Below, one piece after another: positions 1-8,400 of a DNA stretch of 11,033 nucleotides. The notes beneath the pieces are model-generated. The model was not told where the DNA came from and ran no database searches. It worked only from the letters and a program-made list of their open reading frames with translations. Position 1 is the stretch's first letter, and every line of letters starts with the position of its first letter. The DNA comes from Bacteroidota bacterium (GTDB taxonomy: Bacteria > Bacteroidota > Bacteroidia > 2-12-FULL-35-15): the NCBI GenBank assembly GCA_021413595.1, contig JAIOQD010000463.1, positions 1 to 11,033 on the forward strand, in the 5' to 3' direction. The position numbers and the translations under genes are program-made.

Positions 1-417
1 GACTTCGTTGGATTAGATGAATATATCGAAAAAATTAAGGGCGGTTGGACAGATGTTGATGTAATCATTACTATGCCTTCAGTTATGGGTAAAGTAGGTG
101 CATTAGGTCGTGTATTAGGGCCAAGAGGTTTAATGCCAAATCCTAAAACAGGTACAGTTACTATGGAAATTGGTAAAGCTGTAACTGATGCTAAAGGTGG
201 TAAGATCGATTTTAAAGTAGATAAAGCAGGTATCGTACAAGCCTTAGTTGGTAAAGTATCATTCGATAGCAATAAACTTGCCGAAAATACAAATGAATTG
301 TTACAAACAATATTGAAATTAAAACCCTCTTCAGCAAAAGGAGTTTATGTTAGAAGTATCTATTTGTCTTCTACTATGAGTCCTAGTATCCAAATTGATA
401 CTAAGTTTTTAGGATAA
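1..417 (+). CDS. rplA: 50S ribosomal protein L1, 5'-truncated by the window edge
   Basis: L1 binds 23S rRNA at the mobile L1 stalk near the E site, where it helps release deacylated tRNA; in many bacteria it also represses its own mRNA. The frame is open from base 1 to the TAA at 415-417, giving 138 visible residues. The family is usually about 230 residues, so roughly the first 90 lie outside the window. The visible part begins inside the central domain ([16 protein letters not shown]) and contains the L1 signature: a [15 protein letters not shown] stretch followed by [19 protein letters not shown]. The C-terminal return to domain I ends in [10 protein letters not shown]. An internal ATG at 73 opens a shorter frame, but it lies inside the conserved domain and is not the true start. 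Upstream, rplK and nusG would be expected. The call is certain; only the 5' end is missing. Confidence 0.98.
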   Translation, partial: DFVGLDEYIEKIKGGWTDVDVIITMPSVMGKVGALGRVLGPRGLMPNPKTGTVTMEIGKAVTDAKGGKIDFKVDKAGIVQALVGKVSFDSNKLAENTNELLQTILKLKPSSAKGVYVRSIYLSSTMSPSIQIDTKFLG

Positions 418-481
418 TTTTAATTTTTAAATAAAACAACCATTTGCAACGGCTTCCACGATGTAAATAAAATTAACAGAA
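418..481 (+). other. rplA-rplJ spacer, possible L10 leader
   Basis: This 64-base spacer is AT-rich apart from one GC-richer block at about 445-460 (GCAACGGCTTCCACG). ATTTGCA at 442-448 can pair with TGTAAAT at 462-468, with one mismatch, and this would present the block as a loop just ahead of the L10 start codon. In several bacteria the L10-L7/L12 complex represses translation by binding the rplJ leader. That this block serves such a role is inference from position only. No promoter or terminator is visible here, so rplA and rplJ are probably cotranscribed. Confidence 0.25.
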
Positions 482-1006
482 ATGAAAAAAGAAGATAAAT
501 CAAAAGTAATAGATTCCCTGGTTGAACAATTGGCAAACAACACTCATTTCTATTTGACGGATGTTTCTTCATTAAATGCTGTAAAAACGTCAGCTTTAAG
601 AAGAATATGTTTTACCAAAAACATTCAAATGCTTGTAGTGAAAAATTCATTGTTGAAGTTAGCAATGGAACGTAGTACTGCTAAAGAATACCAACCATTA
701 TTAGGTTCTTTGAAAGGTTCTACAGCAATTATGTTTTCAGAAATTGGAAGCGATCCTGCAAAACTTATCAAAGAATTTCGTTTGAAAAACGATAGACCAC
801 TTTTGAAAGCAGCTTATGTTGAAGAATGTATCTATATTGGTGATGATCAATTAGATGTATTAGCAAGCATTAAATCTAAAAACGAAATGATTGGTGAGAT
901 CCTTGGATTACTTCAATCACCTGCTAAAAATGTTATATCTGCTCTTAAATCAAGTGGTGGCAAATTAGCTGGTATCGTTAAAACTCTTTCGGAAAAACCG
1001 GAATAG
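482..1006 (+). CDS. rplJ: 50S ribosomal protein L10
   Basis: L10 anchors the L7/L12 dimers to 23S rRNA next to L11, forming the stalk base that recruits the translational GTPases. The product is 174 residues, slightly longer than the 165 of E. coli. It starts with the usual MKKEDKSKVIDSLVEQL helix, followed by the FYLTDVSSLNAVKTSALRR segment and the conserved VVKNSLLKLAME stretch that belongs to the RNA-binding globular domain. Residues from about 130 onward (KNEMIGEILGLLQSPAKNV, then the LKSSGGKLAGIVKTL helix) correspond to the C-terminal helix that carries L7/L12 dimers. The ATG at 482 follows an A-rich stretch without a clear Shine-Dalgarno sequence, as is normal in Bacteroidota. It lies 64 bases after rplA and 127 bases before rplL. 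It is probably autoregulated as in other bacteria, but the sequence does not prove this. Confidence 0.97.
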   Translation: MKKEDKSKVIDSLVEQLANNTHFYLTDVSSLNAVKTSALRRICFTKNIQMLVVKNSLLKLAMERSTAKEYQPLLGSLKGSTAIMFSEIGSDPAKLIKEFRLKNDRPLLKAAYVEECIYIGDDQLDVLASIKSKNEMIGEILGLLQSPAKNVISALKSSGGKLAGIVKTLSEKPE

Positions 1007-1084
1007 TTCAAAGTTAAAAAGTTAAAAGTTAAAAAGTTGCGCTTCGGTCAACAAACTTTAAACTTTCAAACTTCAAACTTTAAA
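1007..1084 (+). repeat. Imperfect inverted repeat with a UUCG tetraloop, rplJ-rplL spacer
   Basis: Immediately after the rplJ stop lie repeated AAGTT/AAAAGTT units (1010-1038). They face a right arm of AAACTTT/CAAACTT units (1052-1084). The top of the hairpin is GTTG (1036-1039) against CAAC (1049-1052). It is capped by C(UUCG)G at 1042-1047, with one bulged base and a G-U pair. UUCG is an unusually stable RNA tetraloop, which supports folding as RNA. There is no clean T-tract, and the essential rplL lies downstream, so a full terminator is unlikely. Partial termination, mRNA stabilisation or a dispersed intergenic repeat are all possible. Confidence 0.7.
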
Positions 1085-1133
1085 TTCTTTATAATAAATA
1101 AAATAGTAATTAATAATTAAAACAATAAATAAA

Positions 1134-1505
1134 ATGGCAGATTTAAAAGCTTTCGCTGAGCAACTAGTAAACTTAACTGTTAAAGAAGTTAATGAGTTAG
1201 CTAAAATTTTAAAAGATGAGCATGGTATTGAACCAGCAGCGGCAGCAGCAGCAGCTCCAGTAGCTGGCGGTGGCGCAGCAGCAGTAGCAGAAAAAACTAC
1301 TTTTGATGTAATTCTTGTTGAAGCAGGTGCAGCTAAATTAGGTGTAGTTAAAATTGTAAAAGATTTAACAGGACTTGGCTTAAAAGAAGCTAAAGATTTA
1401 GTTGATTGTGCTCCAAAACCAATCAAAGAAGGTGTTTCTAAAGAAGATGCTGAAGCAGTTAAAAAACAATTAGAGGAAGCAGGAGCAAAGGTTGAAGTTA
1501 AATAA
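1134..1505 (+). CDS. rplL: 50S ribosomal protein L7/L12
   Basis: L7/L12 is the multicopy acidic stalk protein that binds and stimulates EF-Tu, EF-G, IF2 and the release factors. The 123 residues show the three expected parts. The N-terminal dimerisation helices that bind L10 cover about residues 1-33 ([26 protein letters not shown]). A flexible hinge rich in Ala, Gly and Pro covers about 34-52. The C-terminal factor-binding domain starts at about 53 ([12 protein letters not shown]). It includes the conserved [23 protein letters not shown] segment that contacts GTPases and ends in [11 protein letters not shown]. The length is typical and no key residue is missing. The ATG at 1134 follows an A-rich stretch. 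A hairpin 28 bases after the stop probably limits read-through into rpoB, matching the need for more L7/L12 than polymerase. Confidence 0.98.
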   Translation: MADLKAFAEQLVNLTVKEVNELAKILKDEHGIEPAAAAAAAPVAGGGAAAVAEKTTFDVILVEAGAAKLGVVKIVKDLTGLGLKEAKDLVDCAPKPIKEGVSKEDAEAVKKQLEEAGAKVEVK

Positions 1506-1533
1506 TAAACTGTTGCTTATACACAACCAATAA

Positions 1534-1590
1534 GGTATAGAGCTCAGCTCCGATCAAAAATCGGGTTGTGATCTATACCCTTTTGTTGTT
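1534..1590 (+). terminator. Candidate attenuator/terminator between rplL and rpoB
   Basis: An 8-bp outer stem, GGTATAGA (1534-1541) with TCTATACC (1572-1579), encloses a 5-bp inner stem, CCGAT (1550-1554) with ATCGG (1560-1564), closed by a CAAAA loop. The transcript then runs into CTTTTGTTGTTTATTTTT, an interrupted U-rich tail. CACAACC at 1522-1528 is fully complementary to GGTTGTG at 1564-1570. That pairing would cross the outer stem, so it would act as an alternative structure or a pseudoknot. In E. coli an attenuator and an RNase III site lie in this same spacer. The stems are seen in the sequence; partial termination is inferred. Confidence 0.65.
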
Positions 1591-1630
1591 TATTTTTGAA
1601 TTCAAATGGTTAAAATAAGTTAAATAGATC

Positions 1631-1714
1631 AATTTGAAAATGAGCTAGTTTGAAAATTCGGTAATTTTGGAAATGTGAAATTTTCAAATTATCAAATTAT
1701 CAAATTATCAAATT
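1631..1714 (+). repeat. TTTGAAAA/TTTTCAAA inverted repeat plus 8-bp tandem repeat upstream of rpoB
   Basis: AATTTGAAAA (1631-1640) pairs perfectly with TTTTCAAATT (1681-1690). TTTGAAAATT (1649-1658) can instead pair with AATTTTCAAA (1679-1688), so two alternative 10-bp hairpins share one right arm. The right arm continues as an exact tandem repeat of ATCAAATT, three copies at 1691-1714, preceded by a degenerate copy TTCAAATT at 1683-1690. A 12-bp palindrome, TTTGAATTCAAA, lies just upstream at 1595-1606. Such alternating blocks resemble dispersed intergenic repeats I recall from Bacteroidota genomes; membership of one family is inference. Confidence 0.75.
1662..1669 (+). promoter_or_regulatory. 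Possible -7 promoter element upstream of rpoB
   Basis: TAATTTTG matches the Bacteroidota -7 consensus TAnnTTTG and lies 75 bases before the rpoB start, after the candidate attenuator. The nearest upstream TTG triplets (ending at 1636 and 1652) lie 25 and 9 bases away, while the usual -33 to -7 spacing is about 19-23. In a TTTG-rich repeat this match could easily be chance. It is noted because a secondary promoter here would bypass the attenuator. Confidence 0.2.
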
Positions 1715-1744
1715 AATAAATCAACCAAATAAATCCTAAGCACC

Positions 1745-4700
1745 TTGACTCCAAATAAAAAAAAACAAAGAATAAGTTTCGCTTCTATTAAAAGTCAAAT
1801 CGATTACCCTGACTTTTTAGATATCCAACTTAAATCGTTCCAGGATTTTTTTCAGTTAGAAACTACTTCTGAAAATCGTCAAAACGAAGGACTTTATAAA
1901 GTTTTCGCAGAAAACTTTCCTATTTCCGATGCACGAAATAATTTTGTGCTTGAATTCCTCGATTATTTTATTGATCCTACTCGCTACTCTCTAGAGGAGT
2001 GTATTGAGCGTGGTTTAACATACAGCGTTCCGCTTAAAGCGAAAGTTCGTTTGTATTGTACTGATCCTGAACATGAAGATTTCGAAACCATTGTACAGGA
2101 TGTTTACTTAGGTACTATTCCGTATATGACTCCAAAAGGTACTTTCGTTATCAATGGAGCAGAACGTGTTATTGTATCTCAGTTGCACCGTTCTCCGGGC
2201 GTATTCTTTGGTCAAAGTCGTCACTCAAACGGTACTAAACTTTATTCAGCAAGAGTTATCCCTTTTAGAGGATCTTGGATAGAGTTTTCTACCGATATCA
2301 ATAACGTGATGTACGCTTATATCGATCGTAAGAAAAAACTTCCAGTAGATGCAAATGTAAAATCGGTGATCTTACATAAGTTAGATGTAAATGCCGGTGA
2401 TTACGCCATCATATACAATACCTTGCAAAAAGATACTTCCAACTCTCAAAAAGAGGCTGTGGAGCATATCTACCGTCAGTTACGTAACGCTGAACCACCT
2501 GATGAAGAAACAGCACGTGGGGTAGTGGATAAATTATTTTTCTCTGATAAACGTTATGATCTTGGTGAAGTTGGTCGTTACAGAATCAACAAAAAGTTGA
2601 ATCTGGAAACTCCTTATACCGTTAGAACATTAACAAAAGAAGATATTATTTGCATCATTAAGTATTTGATCGAATTGATCAATGCGAAAGCTGATGTGGA
2701 TGATATTGACCACTTATCTAACAGACGTGTACGTACAGTTGGTGAACAATTGTATTCACAGTTTGGAGTAGGTTTAGCACGTATGGCTCGTACCATCCGT
2801 GAAAGAATGAACGTTCGTGATAATGAGGTGTTTACACCTACCGATTTGATAAATGCTAAAACATTATCGTCAGTAATCAACTCGTTCTTTGGAACCAATC
2901 AGTTATCACAATTTATGGACCAAACCAATCCTCTTGCAGAGATCACGCACAAGCGTAGACTTTCGGCACTAGGGCCTGGAGGTTTATCCCGTGAGCGTGC
3001 TGGTTTTGAGGTACGTGACGTTCACTATACGCACTACGGTCGTTTATGTACTATTGAAACTCCTGAAGGTCCGAATATTGGTTTGATCTCTTCTCTTTGT
3101 GTATTTGCAAAAATAAACAAATTAGGATTTATCGAAACACCATATATGAGTGTTACCGATGGTAAAGTAGATGTTGATAAACCAGTTACTTATTTAAGTG
3201 CTGAAGAAGAAGGACAAAAGATTATAGCTCAAGCTGTTACCCCTATCGATGAGAAGGGTAACTTTAAAGAAGCTAAAGTTAAAGTTCGTTATGAAGGAGA
3301 TTTTCCGGTAGTTGAACCATCAAAAATTAACTTGATGGACGTTGCTCCAAATCAAATTGCATCTATTGCAGCATCATTGATTCCTTTCTTGGAACATGAT
3401 GATGCTAACCTTGCTTTGATGGGTTCTAACATGCAACGCCAGGCTGTACCTTTGTTACGCCCTGAAGCTCCAATTGTTGGTACTGGATTAGAGCCTTTAG
3501 TTGCTCGCGATTCCCGTGTATTGATCAATGCCGAAAGTGATGGTGTTGTTGAATACGTAGATGCTAACGAAATTGTTATCCGTTATAACCGTAATGATGA
3601 TGATCGTTTAATTAGCTTTGATGATGATGTTAAACGTTATCAGTTAACTAAGTTCCGCAAAACCAATCAAAGTACTTGTATCAACTTGAAGCCAACTGTA
3701 ATTAAGGGTGAAAAAGTTACAAAAGGACAAGTATTGTGTGATGGCTATGCAACCCAAAGTGGTGAATTGGCTTTAGGACGTAATATGAAAGTTGCATTTA
3801 TGCCTTGGAAAGGTTATAACTTTGAGGATGCAATTGTAATTTCTGAACGTGTTGCACGTGAGGATATTTTTACATCCATCCATATTGATGAGTATTCTTT
3901 GGAAGTGCGTGATACAAAACGTGGTTTAGAAGAATTAACATCTGATATTCCAAACGTTTCTGAAGAGGCTACTAAAGATCTTGACGAAAACGGATTGATC
4001 CGTATTGGTGCAGAAGTTAAAGAAGGTGATATTCTTATCGGTAAAATTACTCCAAAAGGTGAAACAGATCCTTCTCCGGAAGAGAAATTGTTACGTGCTA
4101 TCTTTGGAGATAAAGCTGGCGATGTTAAAGATGCATCTTTGAAAGCGCCTCCTTCATTACGTGGTGTGGTTATCGACAAAAAATTGTTTTCAAGACGTAT
4201 TAAAGATAAGCAAACCAAATCAGAAGAAAAACCTTTGTTGGATAAGATCGACAAAGAAAACAATATTGAAGTTGCTGCTTTGAAAGCAAAATTAATAGAT
4301 AAACTTTTTGTATTGGTTAACGGAAAAACTTCACAAGGCGTTTTCAACGTGTTGAAAGAAGAAGTTGTTCCTAAAAGCACAAAATTCACACAAAAAAGTC
4401 TTGAGAAAATAGATTTCTCAACTGTTAATCCAGGTAAATGGACAACAGATAAAGATCTGAACGAAAAGATCAAGACCTTGCTACATAACTATTATATTAA
4501 GTTCAATGATTTATTAGGATCTTTCAAACGTAAAAAATACGCACTTACCATTGGTGATGAGTTGCCTGCTGGAATTGTTCAGCTTGCAAAAGTTTATATC
4601 GCTAAAAAACGTAAGTTGAAAGTTGGTGATAAAATGGCTGGTCGTCACGGAAATAAAGGTATTGTTGCTCGTATTGTACGTGATGAAGATATGCCTTTCC

Positions 4701-5299
4701 TTGAAGATGGTACAATCGTTGACATTGTGCTAAACCCGCTTGGTGTACCTTCTCGTATGAACCTTGGTCAGATCTATGAAACAGTTCTTGGTTGGGCCGG
4801 ACAAAAATTAGGAGAGAAATTCTTTACTCCTATCTTTGACGGAGCTAGTCCTGATGAACTAAATCAGTGGTCAGATAAGGCAGGTTTACCGCGTTTTGGA
4901 CGCACCTATTTAACTGATGGTGGAACAGGAGAAAGATTTGATCAGCCGGCTACTGTTGGTGTTATCTATATGTTAAAATTAGGTCACATGGTAGATGATA
5001 AAATGCACTCCCGTTCAATCGGACCATACTCTCTTATTACACAACAACCTTTGGGTGGTAAAGCTCAATTTGGTGGTCAGCGTTTTGGTGAGATGGAGGT
5101 TTGGGCACTTGAAGCATTTGGCGCAGCCAACATCCTTCAGGAGATCCTTACCATTAAATCTGATGACGTTGTAGGACGTGCAAAAGCATACGAAGCTATT
5201 GTTAAAGGTGAAAATATGCCAACTCCGGGTATCCCTGAATCATTCAACGTATTGTTGCATGAGTTAAGAGGTTTAGGATTGAATATTGCTCTTGACTAA
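1745..5299 (+). CDS. rpoB: DNA-directed RNA polymerase subunit beta, with a shortened lobe domain
   Basis: Beta forms one jaw of RNA polymerase and part of its active centre, and it is the rifampicin target. The 1184 residues contain the protrusion ([18 protein letters not shown], about 18-37) and the gate-loop segment [13 protein letters not shown]. The rifampicin region is at about 383-410, with Q389, D392, H402, R405 and S407 as in sensitive enzymes. The acidic pair E694/D695 sits in YNFEDA, and the NTP-contact lysines K963 and K971 in [11 protein letters not shown] lysine-rich insert at about 819-927 sits before [10 protein letters not shown], and the protein ends in [17 protein letters not shown] at 1745 is the only plausible start: the frame opens after a stop at 1730-1732 and holds no ATG or GTG before it. 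The anomaly is in the lobe: IDRKKKLPV (to V201) joins directly to [11 protein letters not shown], and about 85 residues present in other Bacteroidota are missing. Function should be retained, since every catalytic motif is intact. Confidence 0.98.
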   Translation: MTPNKKKQRISFASIKSQIDYPDFLDIQLKSFQDFFQLETTSENRQNEGLYKVFAENFPISDARNNFVLEFLDYFIDPTRYSLEECIERGLTYSVPLKAKVRLYCTDPEHEDFETIVQDVYLGTIPYMTPKGTFVINGAERVIVSQLHRSPGVFFGQSRHSNGTKLYSARVIPFRGSWIEFSTDINNVMYAYIDRKKKLPVDANVKSVILHKLDVNAGDYAIIYNTLQKDTSNSQKEAVEHIYRQLRNAEPPDEETARGVVDKLFFSDKRYDLGEVGRYRINKKLNLETPYTVRTLTKEDIICIIKYLIELINAKADVDDIDHLSNRRVRTVGEQLYSQFGVGLARMARTIRERMNVRDNEVFTPTDLINAKTLSSVINSFFGTNQLSQFMDQTNPLAEITHKRRLSALGPGGLSRERAGFEVRDVHYTHYGRLCTIETPEGPNIGLISSLCVFAKINKLGFIETPYMSVTDGKVDVDKPVTYLSAEEEGQKIIAQAVTPIDEKGNFKEAKVKVRYEGDFPVVEPSKINLMDVAPNQIASIAASLIPFLEHDDANLALMGSNMQRQAVPLLRPEAPIVGTGLEPLVARDSRVLINAESDGVVEYVDANEIVIRYNRNDDDRLISFDDDVKRYQLTKFRKTNQSTCINLKPTVIKGEKVTKGQVLCDGYATQSGELALGRNMKVAFMPWKGYNFEDAIVISERVAREDIFTSIHIDEYSLEVRDTKRGLEELTSDIPNVSEEATKDLDENGLIRIGAEVKEGDILIGKITPKGETDPSPEEKLLRAIFGDKAGDVKDASLKAPPSLRGVVIDKKLFSRRIKDKQTKSEEKPLLDKIDKENNIEVAALKAKLIDKLFVLVNGKTSQGVFNVLKEEVVPKSTKFTQKSLEKIDFSTVNPGKWTTDKDLNEKIKTLLHNYYIKFNDLLGSFKRKKYALTIGDELPAGIVQLAKVYIAKKRKLKVGDKMAGRHGNKGIVARIVRDEDMPFLEDGTIVDIVLNPLGVPSRMNLGQIYETVLGWAGQKLGEKFFTPIFDGASPDELNQWSDKAGLPRFGRTYLTDGGTGERFDQPATVGVIYMLKLGHMVDDKMHSRSIGPYSLITQQPLGGKAQFGGQRFGEMEVWALEAFGAANILQEILTIKSDDVVGRAKAYEAIVKGENMPTPGIPESFNVLLHELRGLGLNIALD

Positions 5300-5303
5300 A
5301 TTT

Positions 5304-5387
5304 AAGTTTAAAAGTTTAAGGTTTGAAAGTTAAAATTTCAGGATACGATTTGTAAAATGAAAATTAAACTTTTAAACTTTAAACCTT
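5304..5387 (+). repeat. Long AT-rich inverted repeat in the rpoB-rpoC spacer
   Basis: A perfect 16-bp inverted repeat, AAGTTTAAAAGTTTAA at 5304-5319 and TTAAACTTTTAAACTT at 5364-5379, begins five bases after the rpoB stop. An alternative pairing joins AAGGTTTGAAAGTT (5318-5331) to AACTTTAAACCTT (5375-5387) with one bulged base. The building blocks (AAGTTT/AAACTT) match those in the rplJ-rplL spacer. No U-tract follows, so it does not look like a terminator. mRNA processing, stabilisation or a dispersed repeat insertion are the options. The remaining spacer to rpoC is AT-rich and shows no promoter I can support. Confidence 0.75.
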
Positions 5388-5436
5388 GAACTAATTCAAC
5401 TTTGGATTTTCAACTTTTTAAACATATAAAACAAAC

Positions 5437-8400
5437 ATGGCTTACAAAAGAGATCTCAAATTAAAAAGTAATTTCACAAAAATCACAATCAGTCTTTCAT
5501 CACCGGAAGCAATTTTAGAGCGTTCCAGTGGTGAAGTAGTAAAGCCAGAAACTATCAATTACAGAACTTACAAACCAGAGATGGGTGGTTTGTTTTGTGA
5601 GCGTATTTTTGGACCGGTAAAAGATTGGGAGTGTGCTTGTGGTAAATATAAACGTATCCGTTACAAAGGTATCGTATGTGACCGTTGTGGTGTAGAAGTA
5701 ACTGAAAAGAAAGTGCGTAGAGAGCGTATGGGACACATCAGTCTTGTTGTTCCTGTTGCTCATATCTGGTATTTTAAATCATTACCCAATAAAATTGGTT
5801 ATTTATTAGGTTTACCTACTAAAAAACTAGACGTTATCATTTATTACGAACGTTATGTTGTTGTAAATGCTGGTGTTAAAGCTGCTGATGGAATCAATTA
5901 CCTTGATTTTTTATCAGAAGAAGAATATTTGAATATTTTGGATACTCTTCCAAAAGAGAACCAATATTTAGATGATAACGATCCTAACAAATTCATCGCT
6001 AAGATGGGAGCAGAGGCATTAGTTGCACTTTTGAGCCGCGTTGATCTGGATTCATTATCATTCGACTTACGTCACAAAGCAAATACAGAAACATCTCAAC
6101 AACGTAAAAACGAAGCTTTAAAGCGTTTACAGGTTGTAGAAAGTTTCCGTCAGGCAAATACACATATTGAAAATCGTCCTGAGTGGATGGTTGTTAAAAT
6201 TGTACCTGTTATTCCACCTGAATTACGTCCTTTGGTGCCTTTGGATGGTGGCCGTTTTGCTACTTCTGACTTAAATGACCTTTACAGACGTGTTATTATC
6301 CGTAACAACCGTTTGAAACGTTTGATCGAGATTAAAGCTCCTGAAGTAATTTTACGGAATGAAAAACGTATGTTACAGGAGTCGGTTGACTCATTGTTCG
6401 ACAACTCACGTAAATCAAATGCTGTTAAAACTGAATCAAACCGTGCTTTAAAATCACTATCTGATTCATTAAAAGGTAAACAAGGCCGTTTCCGTCAGAA
6501 CTTACTTGGTAAACGTGTTGATTATTCCGCTCGTTCGGTAATTGTTGTTGGACCAGAAATGAAATTACATGAGTGCGGATTGCCAAAAGATATGGCAGCA
6601 GAACTTTTCAAACCATTCATCATCCGTAAGATGATTGAACGCGGTATTGTTAAGACTGTAAAATCTGCGAAGAAAATAGTTGATAAAAAAGAACCTATCG
6701 TTTGGGATATATTAGAGAACATCTTAAAAGGACATCCAGTTCTTTTAAATCGTGCTCCAACATTGCACAGATTAGGTATTCAGGCTTTTCAACCAAAATT
6801 AATTGAAGGAAAAGCGATACAGTTGCATCCTTTAACGTGTACAGCATTTAATGCAGATTTTGACGGTGACCAGATGGCGGTTCACGTTCCATTGGGACAT
6901 GCAGCTATTTTGGAAGCTCAATTATTGATGCTTGCTTCTCATAACATCTTAAACCCTGCTAATGGTGCACCGGTTGCTGTACCTTCTCAAGACATGGTTC
7001 TTGGTCTTTATTACATGACCAAGGGGAAGAAAACTACTGCGGATGAAAAAGTGAAAGGTGAAGGCCTTACTTTTTATTCACCGGAAGAAACTATTATCGC
7101 TTATAACGAAAAACGTGTTGACTTACATGCATTTGTAAAAGTACGTTTACAGGTAAAAGAAGGTGATGTTTTTGTAAACAAATTAATTGAAACTACTGTT
7201 GGTCGTATCTTATTCAACCAGGTGGTTCCTAAAGAAGTTGGTTATATTAATGAATTGCTGACCAAAAAATCATTACGTGATATTATCGGTAACATCGTTA
7301 AGGAAACTGGTATGGCTAAAACAGCTAAGTTCCTTGATGAAATGAAAGCTTTAGGATTTATGATGGCATTCCGCGGAGGTTTATCATTTAGCCTTGGTGA
7401 TGTTATGGTTCCAGATGATAAGCAAAAAATGGTTGCTGATGCTAACAAACAAGTTGATGAGGTAGTGGCAAACTACAACATGGGTTTCATTACCAACAAC
7501 GAGCGTTACAATCAGGTAATTGATATCTGGACACATACCAACTCTCGTATCACTGCTAAGGTATTAAATACTTTGACAACTGATCGTCAGGGATTCAATC
7601 CGGTTTATATGATGTTGGATTCAGGAGCGCGTGGTTCGAAAGAGCAAATCCGTCAGTTGGGCGGTATGCGTGGTTTGATGGCAAAACCTCAAAAAGGTGC
7701 AGGTGGGGGAGAGATCATTGAAAATCCGATCCTTTCTAACTTTAAAGAAGGTCTGTCCATTCTTGAGTATTTCATTTCAACTCACGGTGCTCGTAAAGGA
7801 TTGGCGGATACAGCGTTAAAAACTGCTGATGCCGGTTACTTGACAAGACGTTTAGTTGACGTTGCTCAAGACGTAATTATCACAGTTGAAGATTGTGGTA
7901 CTTTGCGTGGATTGGTTGCTACAGCATTAAAGAAAAATGATGAGATTGTAGAATCATTATACGATAGAATTTTAGGTAGAACTACTGTACATAATGTATA
8001 TAACCCTTTAACAGGAGATATCATTGTGGAAGCAGGTGAAGAATTGACAGAAGATTATGCGAAACAAATTGCGGCTTCTCCGATTGAAGCAGTTGAGATC
8101 CGTTCGGTTTTAACTTGTGAAAGCAAAAACGGTGTTTGTGGAAAATGTTACGGACGTAACCTTGCTACAGGCCGTATGGTTCAAAGAGGTGAAGCTGTTG
8201 GTGTTATTGCAGCTCAATCAATTGGTGAACCAGGAACTCAGCTTACATTGCGTACATTCCACGTGGGTGGTATTGCATCTAACGTTGCAGCACAGTCTAA
8301 ATTAGAGGCTAAGTATGACGGTATCATCGAAATTGACGAATTAAAAACAGTAAAACGTAAAAACGCTGAGGGACAAACAGAAGATGTTGTAATTGGTCGT

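Noticed and set aside
383..410. Checked the RpoB rifampicin region (these numbers are residues, not bases) for resistance changes.
   Set aside because: The key residues Q389, D392, H402, R405 and S407 match sensitive enzymes, so nothing suggests resistance.
1073..1426. A 117-codon minus-strand frame across rplL.
   Set aside because: Its Ala-rich middle is the reverse of the rplL hinge codons and it has no independent features.
1534..1580. tRNA-like look of the rplL-rpoB hairpin: an 8-bp acceptor-like stem, an AGCTCAGCT D-arm-like string and a GGGTTGTGATC T-arm-like string.
   Set aside because: It is only 46 bases long, with no anticodon arm, no T-loop TTCGA and no space for a clover leaf. 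The terminator/attenuator reading fits better.
3814..4473. A 219-codon open frame on the minus strand inside rpoB.
   Set aside because: It lies wholly antisense to a conserved catalytic region of rpoB, shows no recognisable family, and has the Ser/Leu-rich composition typical of a shadow frame.
8117..8305. A 62-codon plus-strand frame inside rpoC.
   Set aside because: It overlaps the zinc site and trigger-loop region in another frame and is explained by rpoC coding constraint.
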